Shown here: positions 1-6,192 of the stretch, piece by piece
Numbering within the stretch: the first letter of the stretch is position 1
Layout: each line of letters begins with the position of its first letter
NCBI GenBank assembly: GCA_965224065.1
Contig: CBDCYF010000005.1
Span: 248,001-312,000 of the forward strand
DNA length: 64,000 nucleotides
Reading direction: 5' to 3'
Source of the DNA: JAOTZA01 sp965224065
GTDB lineage: Bacteria > Acidobacteriota > Thermoanaerobaculia > Multivoradales > JAHEKO01
The notes under the pieces: generated by a model
Database searches by the model: none
Seen by the model: only the letters and a program-made list of their open reading frames with translations
Told to the model about the DNA's origin: nothing
Translations under genes and position numbers: made by a program

Positions 1-18
1 GTTCGCGGCGGACAATGA
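1..18 (+). CDS. 3' end of an upstream DUF1566-like gene (partial)
   Basis: The window opens in frame with codons for V-R-G-G-Q followed by TGA. This is exactly the C-terminal tail (WPVRGGQ then stop) of the two complete DUF1566 proteins that follow, so a third tandem paralogue almost certainly ends here. Only the last five residues are visible. Confidence 0.6.
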   Translation, partial: VRGGQ

Positions 19-50
19 TCGGATCATTGAGCTCCCGGCTCGTCCAAAAG

Positions 51-719
51 ATGAGGACGAGAGAAGGAATGCGGGCTCGCCCGGCCACCGGAGCGCTCCT
101 ATTGGCCCTGTCGGTGGTCCTGGTTCCGGTGGCTCTGGCGGAAGCCGGAGTGGTGGCTTTGCAGACGTCCGACCCGTCGTGCCCGGACGACAGCGGCGAC
201 ATCTATGTCGATTGCGGCAACGGCACGGTGACCGACAACCGCACCGGGCTGGTGTGGCTCAAGGACGCCAACTGCCTCAGGAACGCGCCGGGTGGGGGGG
301 AGGTGGACTGGCAAGCGGCGATGGCGTTCGCCGCGGGGTTGAAAGACGTTCCTGCAGGTTCAGCCGCGGCGGCGCACGACTGCGGTCTCGCAGACGGTTC
401 GTCGCCGGGCGAGTGGCGCTTGCCATCGGTGGAGGAATGGGAGGCGATGGTCGCAGATGCCGTGCTGCTGGGTTGTAGTCCGGCGATCACCGACAACCAG
501 GGAACCGGCTGCTGGATTAGCAACCCGCTGCTGTGCGCTGCTCAAGGCCGGACCTGTAGCTTTGCCGGCATCGGGTCGTCCCACTACTGGTCGTCGACTA
601 CGAACGTCGATTTCCCCACCCATGCCTGGACCATGGGCCTCGCAAGCGGCATAGCCAGTGGCGTCAGCGGCAAGGCCACCCTCAGCCACTACGTGTGGCC
701 GGTCCGTGGCGGACAATGA
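51..719 (+). CDS. secreted DUF1566 (Lcl C-terminal-like) domain protein, paralogue 1
   Basis: A protein of about 222 residues with a basic N-terminus and a hydrophobic stretch (ALLLALSVVLVPVALA) typical of a signal peptide, so it is probably exported. The mature part has the DUF1566/Lcl layout: an early GNGTVTDNRTGLVWLKDANC segment, a GEWRLPSVEEWEAM segment in the middle, a YWSSTT segment and the C-terminal WPVRGGQ. This fold resembles C-type-lectin/FGE-type proteins; the ligand is unknown. Several cysteines could form disulfides. The start is uncertain: an ATG at 15 overlaps the previous stop, 51 gives a good signal peptide, and 69 is also possible. The next gene is a close paralogue in tandem. 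Confidence 0.75.
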   Translation: MRTREGMRARPATGALLLALSVVLVPVALAEAGVVALQTSDPSCPDDSGDIYVDCGNGTVTDNRTGLVWLKDANCLRNAPGGGEVDWQAAMAFAAGLKDVPAGSAAAAHDCGLADGSSPGEWRLPSVEEWEAMVADAVLLGCSPAITDNQGTGCWISNPLLCAAQGRTCSFAGIGSSHYWSSTTNVDFPTHAWTMGLASGIASGVSGKATLSHYVWPVRGGQ

Positions 720-723
720 CCGG
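699..723 (+). repeat. 25-nt inverted repeat spanning the stop codon of DUF1566 paralogue 1
   Basis: Outer arms CCGGTC (699-704) and GACCGG (718-723) are perfect complements. Inside them GTCCG and CGGAC can form a competing 5-bp hairpin with a 3-nt loop. The element encodes the C-terminal PVRGGQ, includes the TGA, and stays conserved for 4 nt past the stop. Copies sit at 1397-1421 and 6123-6147, with a partial copy at 1-22. No T-run follows, so it is not a standard intrinsic terminator. Confidence 0.6.
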
Positions 724-766
724 TAGGAGGTCGAGCGCCTCCCGTTGGGTCGAAGGAGGGACGAGG

Positions 767-1417
767 ATGAGCGACGGGCGGATCGGGCGGGCGGCAGGGT
801 TCTTTCTCTTGGTTCTGTTTTCGGGGCTGTCCTCGGCGGCTGGCGCGGGTGACGGAGTCGCGGCGCTCCAGACGGCTGACCCGGCGTGTCCGGACGACAG
901 CGGCGACATCTACGTAGACTGCGGCAACGGCACGGTGACCGACAACCGCACCGGGTTGGTGTGGCTCAAGGAGGCCAATTGTCTGCGGGACGCGCCGACC
1001 GGCGGTGTGGTGGACTGGTACACGGCGATGGAGTTCGTCGCCGGGCTGTCCGACAAGCCGATGGGCTCGGCGGCGGCGGGACACGATTGTGGTCTTTCCG
1101 ACGGCTCGTCGCCTGGGGAATGGCGCTTGCCATCTATGGATGAGTGGGAGGCGATGATCGTGGATGCGACGGCGCTGGGCTGCGCTCCGAAGATCACCGA
1201 CAATCAAGGAACGGGTTGTTGGATAGACGACCCACTGGTGTGTGCTCTCCAGGGCCGAACCTGTAGCTTCGTCGAGGTATCGGGCATCTATTGGACCTCC
1301 ACCACCTGGGCTCATACGCCGGTAATCGCGGGACTCGTGCATCTCTTCGCCAGCGGTGCCACCAGCGGCCCGAAGAACGGCACGTTCTCGGTCTGGCCGG
1401 TCCGCGGCGGACAATGA
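767..1417 (+). CDS. secreted DUF1566 (Lcl C-terminal-like) domain protein, paralogue 2
   Basis: A protein of 216 residues, colinear with the preceding gene: signal peptide (FFLLVLFSGLSSAAGAG), the GNGTVTDNRTGLVWLKEANC segment, GEWRLPSMDEWEAM, and C-terminal WPVRGGQ. The first two thirds are closely alike between the paralogues, while the stretch before the conserved tail (about residues 165-205) diverges in length and sequence. The ATG at 767 is preceded by a strong GGAGGG ribosome-binding site. The gene ends 19 bp before the convergent CHAT gene. Function unknown; the domain is often found in surface or secreted proteins. Confidence 0.8.
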   Translation: MSDGRIGRAAGFFLLVLFSGLSSAAGAGDGVAALQTADPACPDDSGDIYVDCGNGTVTDNRTGLVWLKEANCLRDAPTGGVVDWYTAMEFVAGLSDKPMGSAAAGHDCGLSDGSSPGEWRLPSMDEWEAMIVDATALGCAPKITDNQGTGCWIDDPLVCALQGRTCSFVEVSGIYWTSTTWAHTPVIAGLVHLFASGATSGPKNGTFSVWPVRGGQ

Positions 1418-1421
1418 TCGG
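1397..1421 (+). repeat. inverted repeat at the stop codon of DUF1566 paralogue 2
   Basis: Same element as at 699-723. The outer arms CCGGTC and GATCGG pair with one G-T wobble, and the inner GTCCG/CGGAC stem is intact. The substitutions keep pairing possible, but they also keep the coding sense, so selection on structure is not proven. Confidence 0.55.
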
Positions 1422-1436
1422 GTCTCTCGAAGCGGT

Positions 1437-4400
1437 CTACCGCCAGTCGCCCACGATCTGAAACGCGCCCCAGAAGTAGGGGTGCCGGGCGTCGATCGGA
1501 GTACCTTCGTCATCGTCCGGGGCGCCGACCGGCGCGGCCATCAATTCGCTCTGAGCGGCCCGCAGCGCGTCGCTCTTGGACAGTCCACGTTTCAGATTGC
1601 CGTAGAAGCGCACCATGAGTTCGCCGGTAGACCGATCCGAGACGGGCCACTGTGAAACCAGCAGTGACCGAGCGCCCGCGTATTGAAAGGCGCGAGCCAG
1701 TCCGATCAGTCCCTCGCCCGCCAGCTCTCCACCCAGCGCCGTTTCGCACGCCGATAGCGTCACCAGATCGGCGTCGGTTCGCAGCTCGGAAATGATCTCC
1801 CAGGCGTGGAGAACACCGGTCTCGTCCTCTGTATTGCTACCGGTCGAACGGGAAAGTACGAGGGCCGAGTCGAGGGGGAACCTCGGCCGAACGTAGGCGT
1901 GGCCCGCGAAGTGGAGGTAGTCGGCGCGTGACGCTGCCATCTTGACGTTCTCTTCGGTCGCATCGGCGCCCAGGAACACCCGGGCACGTCCGTCAAACAG
2001 CGCGGAGATGCGCCGTATTTCGCGCTCGGCGTGGGGAAGAGGCGCCCATACCAGGGGCCGCATTGCCGACTTCGACTCTCGCGAAGTCGCCGGCTCACCA
2101 AAAGCCGCCAGCCGAGGCTCCGATTTCGGTGGCGGCCGGTTCGTCGCCAATTCTGCGAGCACGCTTCCGGAGGGCACGAACGCGAGGGGCTTCCAGGCAG
2201 CCAGAAACTCGAGCGGCTCGACGCTGCGTATCAGAACGCCGAAGGGTAACGTCAGCAGCGGACCGTCGGCCACTAAGAGGAGCCGCTCCGCGTGCGTTAT
2301 CGCCTCCGCCGCCGGTGCCAACAGCAGGCGGTAGAGTCTGCTCCCCTGGGTAACGAGCGCACTTTCGATCTCGGGCGTCCACCGGCCGCGCCGGATCAAG
2401 GATCGGAACACTTCGACTCGCCTCCGTAGCTCGGGTTCGCCTACCGGTAACTCGTAGACCCGAAGCGGGGCCGTTGGCCCATCGGCAGCAGTGGTAACGA
2501 ACAGGAGCGTCGAATCCGGCCCGACCGAATAGGACAGCAGGAGGATTCCCGGGTCGAGGGCCTCGCTTACCTGTTCGAACACCAGAGGCTCGGGGTCGTT
2601 GAAAGCGGCAAGTCGAGGGGCTGCTCGCTGGATGCGATCTCGCAGGCCGTCGAGGTCGAGTTTCAGTTCGCGAATCCGCTCCTGGAGAGCAGCAATTCGC
2701 TCGGCATCCTCAGTAGCACTGAGGCGCGCCAGACGAGATTCCGTCCGATCCAAGCTCGACTCGAGCCGGTAGCGTTCCGCGGCGAGCTCGGGCGGGAGCT
2801 GCTCCGATGCGACATCTCCTCGCAGCCGCATCATTATCCGCAGGGCTCGGGCTCTCGAGCTCTCGAGAAGATCGAGCGCCTCTCTCTGGCGGCCGGTCTC
2901 GACCAGAAGAACCGCAAGCCGGTGGAGGTCGGCATGGAAGGGGGCCAGAAACCGCGAGGACCCTTCCGGCTCCAGGCGCAACCGGCCCCTTTGCCGCGCG
3001 AGAATGCCGAGCGCTTGCCGCCAGTAGCTCTCGGCCTGGTCGCGCCGTCCGCCTTCGACGGCAACGCTCCCAAGGGCGAAGAGGCTCTCGGCGGTCCACG
3101 TGCTCTGAGGGGCGACGCGCCGACGGATCGCCAGGGCTTGCTCGTGGAGAGACGCAGCTTCAAGCAACTCCTCTCTGCCTCTCGCCACCTCGCCAAGCTC
3201 GTACAGCGTGTTGGAGAGGAGGTGGGAATCGGGGAGAAGCTCCTGCTTGATCTTGAGAGCTCTTTCAAAAAAGGAAGATGCCTGCTCCAGCCGCCCGTCT
3301 CGGCGGAGCGTGCTGCCGAGGTTATGCAGGCTCGAAGCCGCGTCGAGCCCGTTCGGCAGGCGTTGTTCCCGAAGCTCCAACGCTCGCCGGTGATATCGCT
3401 CTGCAGCTTCGAGCGCCCCCTGCCGCAGGGCAAGGTTGCCTAGATTGTTGACCAGCCCAGCCTCCTCGGTTCCTCCCGGCCGCCGTTCCGCGAAGAGTCG
3501 AAGCGCCTTCTCGTAGTAGATTCTGGCGGCTTCGAGATCGCCCTTGTTTTTGGCGACAATCCCCAGGTTGTTGAGCGCGTGCGCGGTGTCGAAGCCTCCG
3601 GGCTCGAGCTTCTCTTCGATCGCGAGGCCGCGCCGGTAAAGCTCCTCGGCCTCGGCCAGCCTCCCGTGGTCGTGGGCGACCAACCCGAGGTTGGTCAGAA
3701 CGGTCGCGGTCTGCCTGCCGTGAGGCGCGATCGACTGAAAGAGCTCGAGCGCCTCGCGGTAGAAGGCCTCGGCGCGATCCAGCTTGCCCGTAGCGTAGGC
3801 GAAGTTGGCGAGCAGTGACTTCGCGCGACCGAGTTCGAAGCGAGCCGACGGAAGCGATCGGTAGATTGCGCTGGAGCGCTCAGCGAGCTTCACCCCTTGG
3901 ATATCTCGATTGTAATAGCTTGCCCGTCCGGCCCGAAACAAGCTCCAGGCGAGCTCGGCGGAATCCGGCGTGGCGTCTCGCCGCCTCAGAGAAATCCGGC
4001 ACGCTTGCTGAGATTCCCGGTAACGCCCGTTGTCTTCAAGGGCCAAACCCTCGAGGTCGAAAACCACGGTTTCCAAAGAGGCGTCGCTGATCCGAGCGCG
4101 AGCGCCTTGAAAGGCGGCTGCCGATCCGTCGAGGTCTCCGGCGGCAATTGAAGCGGCGCCTAGCCGAGTCAGGTACCAGGATGCGCCCTCGGGCCGCTGC
4201 GAGCCGCGTGCCGCCTTCGCCAGCTCGGCCCAGATCTGGCTTGCCGTCGCGGCCTCACCCTTGCCTTCGAGAGCTCGGGCCTCCTCCGCGCGAGCGGCCT
4301 CTGACCGTGGCAGGATGGGAAAGACCTCTACCTCCCACCCACCTCCGTCCACCGTGATCTCGAGCCGCCGCCTACCACGGTGAACGGTCAGGACCACCGG

Positions 4401-4664
4401 CCCTAGCGGCGCCTCCTCGATCTCGGCCAGAAAAAAACGGAACGGCGAGTCGATCCGCCCTCCCACATCGTCTCCTTCTGCCTCCCGGGACCAGCTCCCA
4501 ATCACGTCCCCGGCTTCGAGCCCCGCCCGGGCGCCAGCACCCCATGGCTCGACCACTTGCGCCACAACCCCTGTTTCGGGCGCGCGGTGACAGCCGGCGG
4601 CGAAAAGCAGGAAGAGTGCGACCGACCTACGGAACCCTGGGGACCGATCAGCGCGCAGAATCAC
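1437..4664 (-). CDS. CHAT-domain (caspase-like) lipoprotein with PDZ-like region and TPR array
   Basis: 1075 residues. The N-terminus carries a lipoprotein-type signal (hydrophobic VALFLLFAAGC, Cys near residue 25), so the protein is probably anchored outside the cytoplasmic membrane. A short PDZ-like segment follows (GARAGLEAGDVI). Residues about 180-600 hold many TPR repeats of the A-x-x-x-Y-x-x-A-L type, then a coiled coil (about 640-700). The C-terminal CHAT domain has the catalytic pair: His922 in HFAGHA and Cys973 in SACETA. CHAT domains are caspase/separase-clan peptidases. The GTG start lies 11 bp after the anti-sigma gene with no clear RBS, suggesting translational coupling. The substrate is unknown; the extracytoplasmic location is unusual, since many CHAT proteins are cytosolic. 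Confidence 0.85.
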   Translation of the reverse strand: MILRADRSPGFRRSVALFLLFAAGCHRAPETGVVAQVVEPWGAGARAGLEAGDVIGSWSREAEGDDVGGRIDSPFRFFLAEIEEAPLGPVVLTVHRGRRRLEITVDGGGWEVEVFPILPRSEAARAEEARALEGKGEAATASQIWAELAKAARGSQRPEGASWYLTRLGAASIAAGDLDGSAAAFQGARARISDASLETVVFDLEGLALEDNGRYRESQQACRISLRRRDATPDSAELAWSLFRAGRASYYNRDIQGVKLAERSSAIYRSLPSARFELGRAKSLLANFAYATGKLDRAEAFYREALELFQSIAPHGRQTATVLTNLGLVAHDHGRLAEAEELYRRGLAIEEKLEPGGFDTAHALNNLGIVAKNKGDLEAARIYYEKALRLFAERRPGGTEEAGLVNNLGNLALRQGALEAAERYHRRALELREQRLPNGLDAASSLHNLGSTLRRDGRLEQASSFFERALKIKQELLPDSHLLSNTLYELGEVARGREELLEAASLHEQALAIRRRVAPQSTWTAESLFALGSVAVEGGRRDQAESYWRQALGILARQRGRLRLEPEGSSRFLAPFHADLHRLAVLLVETGRQREALDLLESSRARALRIMMRLRGDVASEQLPPELAAERYRLESSLDRTESRLARLSATEDAERIAALQERIRELKLDLDGLRDRIQRAAPRLAAFNDPEPLVFEQVSEALDPGILLLSYSVGPDSTLLFVTTAADGPTAPLRVYELPVGEPELRRRVEVFRSLIRRGRWTPEIESALVTQGSRLYRLLLAPAAEAITHAERLLLVADGPLLTLPFGVLIRSVEPLEFLAAWKPLAFVPSGSVLAELATNRPPPKSEPRLAAFGEPATSRESKSAMRPLVWAPLPHAEREIRRISALFDGRARVFLGADATEENVKMAASRADYLHFAGHAYVRPRFPLDSALVLSRSTGSNTEDETGVLHAWEIISELRTDADLVTLSACETALGGELAGEGLIGLARAFQYAGARSLLVSQWPVSDRSTGELMVRFYGNLKRGLSKSDALRAAQSELMAAPVGAPDDDEGTPIDARHPYFWGAFQIVGDWR

Positions 4665-4675
4665 TTGTCCACGTT

Positions 4676-5398
4676 TCAGTGGGCGATCTGTCTCGCCTCG
4701 AGATCGAACGCGACGAGTTCGGAGACAGCCGGGTTCGTTCCTTCCGACGGGAAAGCCCGGACCTGCCAGTAGTAGCGGCCCGGTTCGAGCGCGAGATCAG
4801 CGGGGAAATCGAGAGAGGTCGTCTCCACGAGGCCGCTTTGCCACAGGGGCTCGGCCTCGGCCGAAAAAAGCTCGACCCGATAGCGGCTGGCGCCTGGAAC
4901 CCCCTCCCAGGAGAAGGCGACCGGTGGCTCAGATACCGGCCCCACCGGGGCTGCCGGTATCGGTTGTGATTCGGGACGTGCTCGAAGCGCGTCGGTTATG
5001 CGGTCCGGCTCGTTGTTTTCCTTCGGGCGGTTTACCGGTAGGGCGATAAAAATCAACAACGCTGCCGCCGTTGCCAGAAGGGACCCTAGAAAAAGGCGGC
5101 TCGGTCGGTGGGACCTTGAGCGGCGAAACCCCACGTTCTGAGATTCAGTCCCTGCTCTCATCCCCAGCGCGCTCTTGTCGAATTCGTGCGCCTCTCGGCT
5201 AAGCATGGCCAGCCCGCGGAATGTGGAAGCACATTCGGGGCACGCTGTGATGTGGTCCAGGGCTACTTGATGCTCGGCAGGACTCAGCTCGTCGCACGCT
5301 AAGCGCTCCCAGGTTTCTTCTTCGAGGTGAGGCGATGGGGGCTCGGGGCCACGCCATTGCTCGGCATAGAGCTCGCGAATGCGAGGCACTTCATTCAT
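4676..5398 (-). CDS. zinc-finger (zf-HC2) anti-sigma factor with extracytoplasmic fibronectin-like domain
   Basis: 240 residues. The cytoplasmic N-terminus holds the anti-sigma zinc motif H49-x3-C53-x2-C56 (HITACPEC). One membrane helix follows at about residues 101-122 (RLFLGSLLATAAALLIFIAL). The outer part (about 155-235) looks like a fibronectin-III/Ig-like sheet domain (FSWEGVPGASRYRVELF ... GRYYWQVRAF). Family knowledge says such proteins hold an ECF sigma factor at the membrane until a signal releases it. The start at 5398 was chosen because it gives an 8-bp ATGAATGA overlap with the sigma gene stop; the open frame extends further upstream but would run through the sigma gene. Confidence 0.85.
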   Translation of the reverse strand: MNEVPRIRELYAEQWRGPEPPSPHLEEETWERLACDELSPAEHQVALDHITACPECASTFRGLAMLSREAHEFDKSALGMRAGTESQNVGFRRSRSHRPSRLFLGSLLATAAALLIFIALPVNRPKENNEPDRITDALRARPESQPIPAAPVGPVSEPPVAFSWEGVPGASRYRVELFSAEAEPLWQSGLVETTSLDFPADLALEPGRYYWQVRAFPSEGTNPAVSELVAFDLEARQIAH

Positions 5399-6011
5399 GG
5401 ATGCCCCTTTCTTTGAGCCCTTTGCGTAAGTCGGCCATACCGCGCGCGATGAGGTTTCGCGCCCGATGGTAGGACCAGCCTTGGAGCTGCATGATCTCCC
5501 GCACGTCGAAACCGGCAAGATGAGCACGCACGGCTTTTTGCCGCCTGGGCAAAAGGGTGTCAAGCACTTTTTCGATCTGGGTGCCAACGTCTCGGGACTG
5601 GAGCACCTGATCCGGACTGTTCATCGAGCTTGCGCCCACCGCGCCCGCTGCAGCGTAGTCTGTGCCGGACTCGTCGGTATGGTCCCTAGCAACCCTCGCC
5701 GCAAGCCGTTGATGGCGTCTTTCGCGCTTGAGCGCCCGCACGGTCTCTCTTACGGCCGCTCTGTAGATATAAGAGGTGGGATGTTCGATCTCTTGCTCAC
5801 GTTCGATCTGCTTCCAAATTTCAAGGAATACTAGCTGTTCGACATCGTCTCCCAACTGTACGGCCGCGGGACCGCCGATCTTTCGAACGACCGAGTGTAC
5901 GAGCCTCGAATACTGACGCACCAGCGCTTCGAGCTGGTCTGACGGCGGCGCCGCGGGAGGATGCATTGGGGGGTACAGACGCGGAGCCTCTGTCGGCTCC
6001 GGTTGGAACAA
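5391..6011 (-). CDS. ECF-type sigma-70 family RNA polymerase sigma factor
   Basis: Up to 206 residues. Region 2 lies at about residues 28-105 (DDVEQLVFLEIWKQIE, then SYIYRAAVRETVRALKRERR), and region 4 at about 143-203 (LPRRQKAVRAHLAGFDVREI, then WSYHRARNLIARGMADLRKG, a helix-turn-helix). There is no sigma region 3 or 1.1, as expected of ECF factors. It is first in an operon with its anti-sigma factor and the CHAT lipoprotein, so it probably controls that operon and others. The start is unsure: TTG at 6011 gives the full frame, but ATG at 5966 (giving MHPPAAPPSDQ) is also plausible; neither has a good RBS. Confidence 0.85.
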   Translation of the reverse strand: MFQPEPTEAPRLYPPMHPPAAPPSDQLEALVRQYSRLVHSVVRKIGGPAAVQLGDDVEQLVFLEIWKQIEREQEIEHPTSYIYRAAVRETVRALKRERRHQRLAARVARDHTDESGTDYAAAGAVGASSMNSPDQVLQSRDVGTQIEKVLDTLLPRRQKAVRAHLAGFDVREIMQLQGWSYHRARNLIARGMADLRKGLKERGIHE

Positions 6012-6014
6012 GTT

Positions 6015-6031
6015 GAGCGTATTTTACGCTC
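6015..6031. promoter_or_regulatory. perfect 7-bp inverted repeat upstream of the ECF sigma gene (possible operator)
   Basis: GAGCGTA-TTT-TACGCTC, both arms fully complementary, lies 4 bp before the TTG at 6011. Read on the minus strand it contains TAAAAT, a possible -10 box. A dyad over a -10 element is a typical repressor or autoregulator site, but no cognate protein is known and no good -35 is visible at 16-18 bp. Confidence 0.45.
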
Positions 6032-6068
6032 GGGCTCCTCGATGAACCAGGCAACAACCGACCGTTGA

Positions 6069-6143
6069 GCTCTTTGGCTCACCGTGCCTGGGACGTTCTC
6101 AAGACCGACAGCTTTTTTCTGGCCGGTCCGTGCCGGACAATAA
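6069..6143 (+). pseudogene. remnant of a DUF1566 gene 3' end
   Basis: This frame translates to ALWLTVPGTFSRP then TAFFWPVRAGQ and TAA, matching the C-terminal end of the DUF1566 paralogues at 51-719 and 767-1417 (YVWPVRGGQ and SVWPVRGGQ). An in-frame TGA at 6066-6068 immediately precedes it, and nothing upstream resembles the rest of the domain. About 24 codons survive, located between the ECF sigma gene and the proline-rich protein gene. It suggests the DUF1566 family once extended on this side of the sigma/CHAT operon. Confidence 0.6.
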
Positions 6144-6147
6144 CCGG
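6123..6147 (+). repeat. inverted repeat at the DUF1566 remnant stop codon
   Basis: Third full copy of the element at 699-723 and 1397-1421. The outer arms CCGGT/ACCGG pair over 5 bp and the inner GTCCG/CGGAC stem is unchanged even though the coding region is dead. Conservation again extends past the stop to CCGG. Confidence 0.55.
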
Positions 6148-6192
6148 ATGCCCTCGACCGTGGCTCCGCGGGGCGTTTGGGTGCGCCCGACG

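Noticed and set aside
699..723. Reading the DUF1566 inverted repeat as an integron attC site
   Set aside because: The attC core consensus GTTRRRY / RYYYAAC is absent and no integrase is in the window.
767..1421. Claiming a diversity-generating retroelement
   Set aside because: No reverse transcriptase or template repeat is visible; only positional resemblance remains.
5399..5587. Extended N-terminus of the anti-sigma protein
   Set aside because: It would overlap the sigma gene by about 200 bp; the ATG at 5398 gives the expected short overlap and domain start.
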